Shown: positions 10,273-18,518 of the stretch, piece by piece
How positions within the stretch are numbered: position 1 is the stretch's first letter
Layout of the letters: every line of letters begins with the position of its first letter
The notes under the pieces: model-generated
The model's database searches: none
What the model was told of the DNA's origin: nothing
What the model saw: only the letters and a program-made list of their open reading frames with translations
Made by a program: the position numbers and the translations under genes
Assembly: GCF_031844685.1 (NCBI RefSeq)
Contig: NZ_CP134605.1
Span: 62,001-126,000 of the forward strand
Length of the DNA stretch: 64,000 nucleotides
DNA from: Streptomyces sp. ITFR-21
GTDB taxonomy: Bacteria; Actinomycetota; Actinomycetes; Streptomycetales; Streptomycetaceae
Reading direction: 5' to 3'

Positions 10273-11679
10273 TCACCTGGTCTCGTACGCGGCCATGGCG
10301 GCCCGCACCGGGGCCGAGAACAGCGCCGGGCCGAGGGCGTCGGAGTGGGCGAGGCCCTCGGACGACAGCCGCAGCAGGCCGGGCGGCGGATGCGGGTCGA
10401 GCCAGCCGCGGCGGGCGAAGTCGGCGAGTTCGGCGGGGAAGTCGGTGTGCGGGTCGGTTCCGAACCGGTCGCGGTAGTCCCGCACGGGCAGCCCGGCGGC
10501 CTGGAGCAGGGACTGCAGCAGGTGGCGGCGGCGTGCCTCGTCGGTGTCGACCGGGCGGCCGTGGCGCGCGGTCGTGAAGTCCTCGGTCGCGGTGTAGTCG
10601 TCGATGATCGTGCGGATGCGGTGCATGTCGACCGCGTAGTCGAAGGAGTAGTGCAGCGCGGAGGTGTAGGAGCGGGCGCCGCAGCCGAGGCCGATCATGC
10701 CGTCGGTCTGGCAGGCGTGGTCGTCGGGCCCCTGGGCCGGTGCGCCGGGGCGGCGGAACATCCGCATGGAGACCTGCTCGTAGCCGGCCGCCAGCAGGTG
10801 GTCGCGGCCGTGCCGGTACAGGCGCAGCCGCTGCTCGTCCCAGGCCGCGTCGCAGGCGGCGGCGCGGCGGGCGAGGCCGGTGAGCGGGCGGACGTACAGC
10901 GGGTAGAGGTACAGCTCCTCGGGCCGCCAGGCGAGGGCGGCGTCCAGTGACGCCTGCCAGGTCGCCGGGGTCTGGCCGTCGATGCCGTAGATGAGGTCGA
11001 TGTTGAGGACGGGGACGCCGGTGTCGCGGATCCGGCCCAGCGCCGCCTCCACGTCGGCGCGGCGCTGCGGGCGGACCGCGGCCCTGGCCTCGTCGTCCAC
11101 GAAGCTCTGCACGCCGAGGCTGAGCCGCGTGGTGCCGCGGTCGGCGAGGACGGCCAGCCGGTCGGCGGTTGCGGTGGCCGGCGAGGTCTCCACGGACAGC
11201 GGGACGGCGCGCAGGTCGGCGCCCATGCGCCGCTCGGCGATGTCGCAGAGCCGGTCCAGTTCGCGGGCGTCGAGGTAGGTCGGGGTGCCGCCGCCGAAGG
11301 CCGCGGCGGCGAACCGGACCGGTGCGCCGTCGCCGAGGGCGTCGCGGACGGCGGCGGCCTGCCGGTCGAGTGCGTCCAGGTAGCGGGTGGTGAGTTCGTC
11401 GGGGGCGCCGATCCGGGTGAAGAGGTTGCAGAAGCCGCAGCGGACCTCGCAGAACGGTATGTGCAGGTAGAGGGAGAGGGCGTCCTTGGGTTCGCCGCGC
11501 CACAGGTCGCGCAGGGCGGGGCGGTCGGGCAGCGGCCGGTAGGCGGTCTTGTGCGGGTAGGCGTAGACGTATGCCTGGTACGGGCGCACGGGGTGGGGCG
11601 CGCCCGGGGTGGCGGGGGCGGCTGTCGTGGGCGCGCTCGCGGCGGCGTGTGTCGTGGCCGGGGCGGTGGGTGCGGTCAT
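10273..11679 (-). CDS. STM4012-family radical SAM protein (HemN/HemW-like)
   Basis: A 468-aa radical SAM enzyme resembling the HemN/HemW coproporphyrinogen dehydrogenase fold. It has HIPFCEVRCGFCNLF (cluster-binding cysteines about residues 76, 80 and 83), the SAM-binding FGGGTPTYL, and a C-terminal HemN-like winged-helix region. It should not be read as a haem biosynthesis enzyme; family context points to a separate, undefined pathway. A Thr/Ala/Pro-rich N-terminal extension of about 30 residues precedes the conserved part. The ATG at 11679 overlaps the STM4013 stop (ATGA), indicating translational coupling. Confidence 0.9.
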   Translation of the reverse strand: MTAPTAPATTHAAASAPTTAAPATPGAPHPVRPYQAYVYAYPHKTAYRPLPDRPALRDLWRGEPKDALSLYLHIPFCEVRCGFCNLFTRIGAPDELTTRYLDALDRQAAAVRDALGDGAPVRFAAAAFGGGTPTYLDARELDRLCDIAERRMGADLRAVPLSVETSPATATADRLAVLADRGTTRLSLGVQSFVDDEARAAVRPQRRADVEAALGRIRDTGVPVLNIDLIYGIDGQTPATWQASLDAALAWRPEELYLYPLYVRPLTGLARRAAACDAAWDEQRLRLYRHGRDHLLAAGYEQVSMRMFRRPGAPAQGPDDHACQTDGMIGLGCGARSYTSALHYSFDYAVDMHRIRTIIDDYTATEDFTTARHGRPVDTDEARRRHLLQSLLQAAGLPVRDYRDRFGTDPHTDFPAELADFARRGWLDPHPPPGLLRLSSEGLAHSDALGPALFSAPVRAAMAAYETR

Positions 11680-12596
11680 GCGGGCGGCTCCAGGGGCTCC
11701 AGGAAGAAGTGGGCGTAGGGCACCGTCCAGACCGCCTCGTGGCCCAGGCGGTGGCCGGTGTAGCCGTCGTCCCCGTAGGCGGTGCCGTGGTCGGAGCAGA
11801 CGACGGCGAAGCAGCGGCGGCGGGCCCGCATCGCGTCGAAGAGGCGTCCGACGTGCCGGTCGACGTACTCCAGGGCGGCGCGGTGGGTGTCGCGGGTGTC
11901 GCCGGCCTCGCGGGTGGCGCCGGGCAGATGGAACCAGTTGGGCTGGTGCAGCGCGGACACGTTGAGGAAGAGGAACAGCCTGCGGTCGGCGGGCAGTCCG
12001 GCGACGACCTGTTCGGCGCGGGCCACCTGGGCCTCGAAGGAGGTGGCGGAGGTGACGCCGAAGCCGGGCTCCCAGTGGCTTTCCTGGAAGAGGCCGGGCA
12101 GGACGCCGCCGAGGGCGCCGGCCTTGTTGAAGAAGCCGACGCCGCCGATGCAGACCGTGTGGTAGCCGGCTACGGCCAGGGCGGACACCAGGTCGGGCGT
12201 GTCGAAGACGTAGGTGCGGCCGGCGGTGGTCTCGCTGCCGGCGAACCGGGCGGCGAACAGCCGCGGGTGCGGGCCGGGAGCGGCCGGGGTGGGCAGGAAT
12301 CCGGCGAAGATCGCCTGGTGGGAGGCGTAGGTGAAGCTGCCGGGCGCGTGCCGTCGCTCCCAGGCGCCGCCGGGCAGGTGCCGGGACAGGTTGGGCAGCC
12401 GGCCCGCGGCGGCGAGTTCGGCGGCGACGTCGTGGCGCAGGGTGTCGAGGGTGAGCAGCAGCAGGTCGTCGCGGCCGACGACCTCGTTCATGTCGGGAGT
12501 GAACGGGCCGCCCGGGGCGGTCGTCCCCGGGGTCGCCGGATCGGTGCGGGCGGCATGGCACGCGGGGTCGGCGCGGGCGGCGTCAGACGGCGGCAC
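11676..12596 (-). CDS. STM4013/SEN3800-family hydrolase (alkaline phosphatase superfamily)
   Basis: A 306-aa protein with the alkaline phosphatase/sulfatase-like fold: an early metal-binding segment LLLLTLDTLRHDV, then GSFTYASHQAIFAGFLP where the nucleophile is expected, and the C-terminal metal site CSDHGTAYGDDG. It is cytosolic, with no signal peptide. I chose GTG 12596 because GAGGAC sits seven bases upstream and it overlaps the STM4014 stop by 14 bases; an ATG at 12491 (MNEVVGRDD) matches the family's usual N-terminus better but lacks a ribosome site. It probably hydrolyses a phosphate or sulfate ester in the cluster's pathway; substrate unknown. Confidence 0.88.
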   Translation of the reverse strand: MPPSDAARADPACHAARTDPATPGTTAPGGPFTPDMNEVVGRDDLLLLTLDTLRHDVAAELAAAGRLPNLSRHLPGGAWERRHAPGSFTYASHQAIFAGFLPTPAAPGPHPRLFAARFAGSETTAGRTYVFDTPDLVSALAVAGYHTVCIGGVGFFNKAGALGGVLPGLFQESHWEPGFGVTSATSFEAQVARAEQVVAGLPADRRLFLFLNVSALHQPNWFHLPGATREAGDTRDTHRAALEYVDRHVGRLFDAMRARRRCFAVVCSDHGTAYGDDGYTGHRLGHEAVWTVPYAHFFLEPLEPPA

Positions 12597-13734
12597 GGCC
12601 GGTCCTCGCGGGACGGCGCCCGAACGGGCCGTGCGGCCTGCGGCGGCGCAGCGCGGCGAGCTGGGTCCGGTAGGTGTCCAGACCCTCGGCGCCGCTGCCC
12701 GGCAGGCCGGTCAGCCGCGGCAGCAGGTCACCGAAGGCGTTGACCTCGCCGACCGCGAAGCGCTGCCAGCCGATCGCGGGCAGCAGGTCGACGCCGACGC
12801 AGAGGGTGCCGGGGAAGCAGGCGGCGGCCCGCTCGCACATCCGCAGGGCGTCGGCCCAGCGTCCTCCCGCGGCTTCGACGGCGGCGGCCAGGTCGCCGCG
12901 GGCTCCGCCGAGGTGCAGGTTGGTCAGCGGTGAGCGGCTGGTGCGGACCACGGCGTGGGTGGCTCGGCCGGCGATGACGACGACCCGCAGGTCGGCGGTG
13001 CGCCCTTCCAGGGACGCCTTGGGCAGCCAGCGCTCGATGTGCAGTCCGTCGGGCGCCAGGGCGTCGACGAGGGCGGCGATCTCCGGTTCGCCGGTGTAGC
13101 GGCGCACCCGCAGCGAGTTGTGGAGCCGGCCGCCGGCCGACTCCACGGAGGTGGTGGCCTGCACCCGGCCGCGGCCGGAGGTCTCGAGGGCGAGCACGCC
13201 GGAGGCGGACGAGCCGTGGGCGGGCTTGACGAAGGCGCGCGGCATGCGGTGCTCGCGCATCAGAGCCCGCACGTCGGCCCAGCCCCGCACGCGGACGGCG
13301 GCGCCCGAGGTGGGGGAATCGGGTACGGGTACTCCGGCCGCGGCCAGCGTCCGGTGGCAGTGCCGTTTGTCGAAGAGCACGGCCAGTTCGTCGGGGTCGT
13401 CCAGTCGCACGCCGCCGCGCAGGCTGCGCACGGCGGCGGTGAAGCGGGCGTACCACAGGGCGCCGCCCTCGACCCGGGTCGGGTCGTCGGTGCCGCGCAG
13501 CAGCCGGTCGACCTCCGGGTTCTCGCCGGGTGAGTCGAGCCGCACGGTCTCGTCGTCGGCGAAGTCGGCGCCGCCGTCGCGCAGCACGGTGAGCCAGGGG
13601 ACGACGCGGGGCGCGGGCAGTCCGGCCTCGGCCGCGGCGTCGGTGAAGAAGCGCACCCGGCGGTTCTCGGGGTTGCCGACGACGGCCAGCGCGGGGCTCG
13701 GGCGGTCGTCGGCGTGCGGTGTCGGGCGTGGCAT
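12583..13734 (-). CDS. STM4014-family protein, ATP-grasp-like
   Basis: A 383-aa protein with ATP-grasp ligase features. These are a phosphate-contacting loop FVKPAHGSSASGV (about residues 170-182), a central DLRVVVIAGRATHAVVRTS strand pair and a metal-site segment GVDLLP followed by VGEVNAFGDLLP. ATP-grasp enzymes join a carboxylate to an amine or thiol through an acyl-phosphate. A GGGGAAG ribosome site precedes the ATG. It is the first gene of the minus-strand run after a strong hairpin at 13872-13900, so the operon may start in the 13735-13871 gap. Confidence 0.85.
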   Translation of the reverse strand: MPRPTPHADDRPSPALAVVGNPENRRVRFFTDAAAEAGLPAPRVVPWLTVLRDGGADFADDETVRLDSPGENPEVDRLLRGTDDPTRVEGGALWYARFTAAVRSLRGGVRLDDPDELAVLFDKRHCHRTLAAAGVPVPDSPTSGAAVRVRGWADVRALMREHRMPRAFVKPAHGSSASGVLALETSGRGRVQATTSVESAGGRLHNSLRVRRYTGEPEIAALVDALAPDGLHIERWLPKASLEGRTADLRVVVIAGRATHAVVRTSRSPLTNLHLGGARGDLAAAVEAAGGRWADALRMCERAAACFPGTLCVGVDLLPAIGWQRFAVGEVNAFGDLLPRLTGLPGSGAEGLDTYRTQLAALRRRRPHGPFGRRPARTGRAAV

Positions 13735-13871
13735 GTCTTCCCCTGCTCATGGGTGCCGGACGGTCGGCGGGTGGTTGCCGGCCCGGTACCGGCCGCACGC
13801 CGGCCGGCCCGGCGGCGGGTCGGCGGGCGGTGCGGGGTGCGGCCGGTGCGGGGCCGGCGGTGGGCGGTGTA

Positions 13872-13900
13872 CCGGCCGCCCGACGGCAGCGGGCGGCCGG
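13872..13900 (-). terminator. Strong hairpin after the STM4015 gene
   Basis: A perfect inverted repeat with 11-bp arms (CCGGCCGCCCG / CGGGCGGCCGG) and a 7-base loop begins eight bases past the stop of the STM4015-type gene. It suggests that this gene is at least partly transcribed apart from STM4014-STM4011 downstream. No T-run. Confidence 0.6.
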
Positions 13901-13907
13901 CGGCGGG

Positions 13908-14867
13908 CTACTCGCCGACGGCGACGAACCGCCAGACCGAGCCGTCCTCGTTCTCCTCCTCGTCGGCGTCGTCCGCGTCGACGTCCAGCTCCACCCCGGC
14001 CGGCTCCAGGGCTTCCCGCAGGCGGTCCTTGAGGGCCTTGCTGAGGTAGTTGTGGTGCAGGTCGAGCGTCTTGAGGTGGGTCAGGGGCTGGCCGCCGAGC
14101 AGTGCGGTGGCCCCGTCGTCGGTCAGCACCCCCATGGACAGGTCGAGGTTTTCCAGCCGGGCGACGACGGGGGCCGCGGCGAAGGCGGCGGCTATCGCGT
14201 CCTGCAGTTCGCTGTTGCGCAGGGCCAGCGACCGCAGCGCGGGCAGCCGGGTGCCGGCGAGGAACGGCGCCAGGTCGGCCAGGTCGCCGTCGCCGCCGTA
14301 CTCGGAGGTGCCCAGCCACAGGTCGAGGTGCTCCAGGGCGGGGAAGTCGCTCGCGGCGATGCCGCGGACGGCCGCGGCGGGCAGGCCGCCGGTCTCGACG
14401 GTCAACGAGCGCAGCCTGCCGTGCCGGACGGCCGGGAACCGCAGGCCGTTGCCGCCGCGCACGCCGAAGGTCTCCAGCAGCGGAAATCCGTCCAGCAGCG
14501 GCGTCACGTCGTCCTGGACGATCCAGGAGATCTCGCACTCCTCCACGACGATGTCGCCGACGAACAGCGCGCGCAGGGCGGGCAGCCGGTCGCGCGCGGC
14601 GAGCAGCGCGGCCACGACCTCCTGCGGGCCGTCCTCGTACGGGTCGCTCCAGGAGCCGACGATCAGCGAGCGGACCAGGGTGGTGTCGACGGTCTCGGTG
14701 AAGCGGGCGAACGCCTGCTCCCACTTCACCTCGCTGTCGTACGACTCGACCGCGATCCGCCAGGCGACGGCACCGGGTTCCGGCAGTCCGGGCTGTCCGG
14801 CCTCGAACCGTACGAAGTCGACGGCGGGCAGGCCGCCCAGCTTCCGCAGATGATGTCCGATGGTCAT
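13908..14867 (-). CDS. STM4015-family leucine-rich-repeat-like protein
   Basis: A 319-aa protein with spaced leucine-rich units in its second half (for example LEHLDLWLG, LRSLALRNSELQ, LENLDLSMGVLTDDG and LKTLDLHHNYLS), an LRR-type solenoid for protein binding. The N-terminus begins MTIGHHLRKLGGLPAVDF, typical of the family, and the C-terminus is strongly acidic (DADDADEEENEDG) before VWRFVAVGE. No signal peptide is present. The start at 14867 has AGGCGG close upstream; the open frame continues to 14969 but without conserved content. It may be the scaffold or sensor of the STM4011-4015 set. Confidence 0.85.
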   Translation of the reverse strand: MTIGHHLRKLGGLPAVDFVRFEAGQPGLPEPGAVAWRIAVESYDSEVKWEQAFARFTETVDTTLVRSLIVGSWSDPYEDGPQEVVAALLAARDRLPALRALFVGDIVVEECEISWIVQDDVTPLLDGFPLLETFGVRGGNGLRFPAVRHGRLRSLTVETGGLPAAAVRGIAASDFPALEHLDLWLGTSEYGGDGDLADLAPFLAGTRLPALRSLALRNSELQDAIAAAFAAAPVVARLENLDLSMGVLTDDGATALLGGQPLTHLKTLDLHHNYLSKALKDRLREALEPAGVELDVDADDADEEENEDGSVWRFVAVGE

Positions 14868-15165
14868 GTCCGCCTGCTCCTGACGATTCGTAGTGCCGTA
14901 CGGGTCCACCGTGGCGGGGACCGGCGGGCGGCCGGGGCCGGCGCCTGAGCAAGTTCTACCAAGCGCCACCGACAGCGCCGTCCGCGGGCCGTCCGGGAGC
15001 CGGGGCGCGCGGTCCGCGAGTTGTCGTCGGATCCGCTACCGGAACCGCCGCCGGAGCCGTTGCCGGGCCCCGCCGCCGGACCCCGTTGTCAGACCTCCTT
15101 GTCAGACCCCGCCCCTACGGTCGTTGTCGACGGCGGCGCGCCGGGCGCCGCGGGAAGGGAGAGCC
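14868..15165. promoter_or_regulatory. Divergent control region of the STM4015 / 104-aa protein genes
   Basis: 298 bases between divergent starts. Toward the plus-strand gene, two 10-bp direct repeats TTGTCAGACC lie at 15086-15095 and 15099-15108, followed by TACGGT (15116-15121), a possible -10. The repeats, one every 13 bases, look like a regulator site or doubled -35. No ORF is visible. Confidence 0.4.
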
Positions 15166-15480
15166 GTGTACCGGCAGGGGGACGTGCTGATCGTGCCGAC
15201 CGGGGAGCCGGCGCCGCCACGCGCGGCGGGTGAACCGCGCGACGCGAGGGGGCGGCTGGTGCTCGCGCTCGGCGAGGTGACCGGGCACGCGCACGCGGTG
15301 GTCGGGCCGGGTCTGCTGCTGCGCGAGGCGGGGCCCGCGGGTCCGATGCTGCTCCATCTGCCCGACGGCGGCCGGGTGGTGCACGAGGAACACGCGGCGA
15401 TATCGCTGCCCAGGGGCTGGTACCGGGTGGTGCGCCAGCGCGAGTACGTGCCGGGTTCGGTCCGTCTGGTGGCCGACTGA
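15166..15480 (+). CDS. 104-aa protein of the DUF6745 neighbourhood
   Basis: A small beta-rich protein beginning MYRQGDVLIVPTGEP, with the conserved-looking LGEVTGHAHAV, a His-containing HEEHAAISLPRGWYRVVRQREY and a terminal VRLVAD. The start is GTG 15166, three bases after GAAGGGAGA; the frame is open further upstream but with no ribosome site. I have seen this kind of protein beside DUF6745 genes but it carries no functional name. It is encoded 121 bases upstream of the DUF6745 gene on the same strand, so co-transcription is likely. Confidence 0.75.
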   Translation: MYRQGDVLIVPTGEPAPPRAAGEPRDARGRLVLALGEVTGHAHAVVGPGLLLREAGPAGPMLLHLPDGGRVVHEEHAAISLPRGWYRVVRQREYVPGSVRLVAD

Positions 15481-15601
15481 CGGCCGCGCGCCGGCGGCGG
15501 CGCGGGCAGGGTGCGGCAGCGGTGCGCCGGAGCGGACCGGCGGACCGGACGGCAGGGGTGACGATCGGGCGGGCCGGACCCGCCTCGCGGGAGGGAACAC
15601 C

Positions 15602-16669
15602 GTGGAAGAGAACGGGAGCGGGACCATGGACGGGGACACGGCCGGCCGGCCGGGCGACGAGGACGGGGTGGAGCGCTGGCGGCGGATCGCCGCGGCCACG
15701 GGTCCCGCGGACCGCGCGGCGGCCGAGGCCGGGGTGCGGCTGGCCTACCGGCGGGCCGGGCTGCCGGAGCCGGAGAGCGTCCGGTGGGCGGCCTCGCCGC
15801 GGGAGGCGGTGCGGCTGCTGGCCGCGGAGCCGGCCGCGGGCCGGGGGCGCAGTGCGCGGGACGCCGTACGCAGCGGGCCGTGGGCGGCCGAACGGGCGCG
15901 GCTGCACGCGCTGCTGGGCCCGGCCGGGTGGACCGAGCGGTGGCACGGGACCGGGGCCCGGCTGTGGGAGGGCGCGCAGGCGCTGGCCGGCCGGATAGGC
16001 ACCGGGGTGGCCGAGGAGTACGCCGGGAACCGCGAAGAGCAGGCGGCGGCACGGCTGTTGCTGCTGGACGCGGTGCTGGGGCAGCAGGACGCCGCATGGC
16101 TGTGCGCCTTCGACACCTCGGCGGGCGGCCGGCTCGACGGTCTGGCCGAGGTGGCGCGGACGGCCGGCTGGTGGTGGCCGTACGAGCGGACGGTTGTGGT
16201 CTGCGAGCGGCCGATGGAGCTGCACCGGGACGAGGCCGGCCGGCTCGACCGGTCCGACGGCCCGGCGCTGGCCTTCCCTGACGGGTTCGCGCTGTACGCC
16301 TGGCGGGGCATGCCGGTACCGGCCGGGTTCCTGCGGGAGCTGGCGGCGCTGACGCCGGAGCGGATCCGCGCCGAGCAGAACGCCGAGCTGCGCCGGGTGA
16401 TGCTGGAGCACTACGGCTACGACCGCTATCTCGACGAGTCCGGCGCGGTGCCGGTGCACAAGGACGAGACCGGCGTGCTGTGGCGGATCGCCCTGGCGGG
16501 CGACGAGGACATGGTGATGGTCGAGGTGGTCAACTCCACGCCGGAGCCGGACGGTACGAGCCGCACCTACTGGCTCCGGGTGCCGCCGCGGACGCGCACC
16601 GCCAAGGAGGGGGTGGCCTGGACGTTCGGCCTGCCGGCCGAGGCGTACGAGCCGGTGCGCCAGACCTGA
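15602..16669 (+). CDS. DUF6745-domain protein
   Basis: A 355-aa cytosolic protein matching the DUF6745 family: Ala/Arg/Trp-rich helical N-terminal half, then GWWWPYERTVVVCERP, LHRDEAGRLDRSDGPALAFPDG, and a C-terminal HYGYDRYLDESG and VVNSTPEPDGT segment. The function is unknown. In Streptomyces such genes often adjoin LRR-like STM4015 genes, as here. GTG 15602 is chosen because GGGAGGGA lies five bases upstream; an ATG at 15626 is possible. Histidine and aspartate clusters hint at a sensor or modified surface but I cannot assign catalysis. Confidence 0.85.
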   Translation: MEENGSGTMDGDTAGRPGDEDGVERWRRIAAATGPADRAAAEAGVRLAYRRAGLPEPESVRWAASPREAVRLLAAEPAAGRGRSARDAVRSGPWAAERARLHALLGPAGWTERWHGTGARLWEGAQALAGRIGTGVAEEYAGNREEQAAARLLLLDAVLGQQDAAWLCAFDTSAGGRLDGLAEVARTAGWWWPYERTVVVCERPMELHRDEAGRLDRSDGPALAFPDGFALYAWRGMPVPAGFLRELAALTPERIRAEQNAELRRVMLEHYGYDRYLDESGAVPVHKDETGVLWRIALAGDEDMVMVEVVNSTPEPDGTSRTYWLRVPPRTRTAKEGVAWTFGLPAEAYEPVRQT

Positions 16670-16746
16670 CGGTGCGCCGGGGCGCACTCCGCGCCGGAGG
16701 GGGCGTTGCCGCCCATCGCGGTGGCGCCGGACGCGGCCGGCCGGGA

Positions 16747-17862
16747 TCAGTCGGGGGCGGCGGTCGGGGGCGGGGTGGAGGACGGCGGCGGGCCGGACGC
16801 CGGAGGCGCGGGCTCGGTGGCCGCGTTCGCGGTGCCGTCCCGGGTGCGCAGGGGCGGCGGATCGAAGGAGACCGCGATCTGCTCGAAGCCCTTGAACGTC
16901 TCGGTGGTGGCGTAGGAGGTGTAGGCGCGCAGGTCTGCCTGGTTGAGCACCACCTTGTCGGTGAAGAGGGTCGGCAGGCTGCGCGGCCACAGCCGGCGGA
17001 CCCGGACCGAGGTGGTCTCCGCGGCGAGCACGAAGATCAGGGCGCCGAGGTAGATCCAGGTGATCAGGCCGAGGACGATACCGAACAGCCCGTAGGTGGC
17101 GGTGGCGCCGCGCAGCTGGTGCCGTACGTAGTAGGTGCCGGCCCACTGCAGGGCCTGCCAGAGCACGGCCGCGCCCGCGGCGGCGCCGGCCAGGTGGCGC
17201 AGGGCCACGCCGCTGTGGGTGAAGAAGCGGTAGGCGAACAGCAGCAGGCCGGCGTTGACCGCGACGGCGGTGAGGCTGGCCGCGGCCCGGACGGCGACGC
17301 CGAGGTGGGCACCGAGGAAGTGCTCGTCGGAGGCCAGGACGGTCAGGCAGGTGGTGGCGAGCAGTCCGGCGCCGAAGCCGCCCAGCACCAGCAGGCTGCG
17401 CAGCCGGGCCCGCAGCGGGTCGGGCCGGGCGTGCCGGGGTACCGCCCAGATCTTGGACAGGGCGTTCTGGGCGGCCTGGGCGACGCCCAGGGCCCCGTAG
17501 AGGCCGCCGGCGGCGCCCGCGGCCACGGCGAACGGGTTGCCGTGGAAGGAGGTGATGTTCTCGCCGATCTGGTCGCCGATCACCGGGAACTGCTGCAGCG
17601 CCGAGTCGACCACCTGCTGTTGCAGGTGCGGGTCGTTGTGCAGGACGAAGCCGAGGACCGACACCAGCAGCAGGAGCAGCGGGAAGAGCGACAGGAATCC
17701 GTAGTAGGCGATGAGCGCGGCGAGGTAGCCGCCCTGGTCCTCCACGAACTTGTAGACGACCGCGAGCGGCACGCCCGCCCACGCGTGGCGCTGCTGGAAG
17801 GCGTCGAACCGCTTGACCGCGCCCACGGCCACCACCCCCGTCCCCGTAGGACCGCCTCGCAC
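16747..17862 (-). CDS. YihY/BrkB-family membrane protein
   Basis: A 371-aa integral membrane protein with six predicted helices. It has the family hallmarks AALIAYYGFLSLFPLLLLL near residues 50-67, GVAQAAQNALSKIWAVPR, and AVLWQALQWAGTYYVRH followed by TYGLFGIVLGLITWIY. The C-terminal tail is Pro/Ser/Thr-rich and disordered. The family was once called 'ribonuclease BN' in error; the true role is unclear, possibly in envelope transport. The GTG at 17862 was kept; a GTG at 17832 is an equal alternative. It is monocistronic. Confidence 0.9.
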   Translation of the reverse strand: MRGGPTGTGVVAVGAVKRFDAFQQRHAWAGVPLAVVYKFVEDQGGYLAALIAYYGFLSLFPLLLLLVSVLGFVLHNDPHLQQQVVDSALQQFPVIGDQIGENITSFHGNPFAVAAGAAGGLYGALGVAQAAQNALSKIWAVPRHARPDPLRARLRSLLVLGGFGAGLLATTCLTVLASDEHFLGAHLGVAVRAAASLTAVAVNAGLLLFAYRFFTHSGVALRHLAGAAAGAAVLWQALQWAGTYYVRHQLRGATATYGLFGIVLGLITWIYLGALIFVLAAETTSVRVRRLWPRSLPTLFTDKVVLNQADLRAYTSYATTETFKGFEQIAVSFDPPPLRTRDGTANAATEPAPPASGPPPSSTPPPTAAPD

Positions 17863-17912
17863 GTCGTCCGAGCGCCGGCCTCTCGGCAGTGTTCTTCCCC
17901 GGGGCCGGCCGC

Positions 17913-18340
17913 TCAGCCTTCCGGTGCCTGGTAGGAACGCGGCGGGGCCCGGGTGAGCGGTGCGGTGGACCAGCGGGCGGTGAAGGTGCGGCCGGGCGGC
18001 GGGCAGGTGCGGAGCAGGTGGTGCGGGGTCTTTCCGGGAACGCCCCCTCGGCGGTGAGTGTCGGCGCCGCCCCGGGCGCGGTGGCGGGCGGCGGGAGGTC
18101 GAGCCGCTCCAGCCACTGCCGCAGCGCGGACCTTCCGGCGGTCGGGCAGCGGCTCGGGGCGGAACGCCGGCGGCAGGTGTTCCCCCACCGGGCTCGGCAG
18201 GTCCCGGTCCGGGCGATCGCGTCGGCTGTCCAGGAGCGGCCGGTCGGGCGCCGCAGCGCGAACGCCGGCGGGGGGCCCGCCGTTGAGGGCCGCCCCGGCC
18301 GGTACCGGCACCGGTCGTCGTCCGCCTCCGCTCACGCTTT
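17913..18340 (-). pseudogene. Possible frameshifted remnant of an unidentified gene
   Basis: The 656-base gap 17863-18518 has no intact gene. On the minus strand, high third-position GC moves between two frames: one frame reads SRRDRPDRDLPSPVGEHLPP, the next shows LRQWLERLDLPPPATAPG, then the first frame returns with TPHHLLRTCPPPGRTFTARW to a TGA at 17913. Two compensating frameshifts would join these into one plausible protein. I cannot name the family. Coding noise in a GC-rich spacer is the alternative. Confidence 0.3.
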
Positions 18341-18518
18341 GGGCCCCCGGAGCAACGACGCCAGGGGCTGCCCCGGCGTCCCCGGCGGGCGCGCGACGAC
18401 GGCTACGGCGCGGCGCCGGGCGCGTCCGCGTCCGATCCGGTGTGAGGGCGGCCCTCCGCTCCGCGGTCCGCCGTGTCCGACGCCGCGCGCCGATCCGCCG
18501 GGGACGGCGGGACGGCCC

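Noticed and set aside
12377..12491. ATG at 12491 as the start of the STM4013-type hydrolase
   Set aside because: It fits the usual family N-terminus but has no ribosome site, whereas GTG 12596 has GAGGAC and overlaps the upstream gene. Kept as the alternative start.
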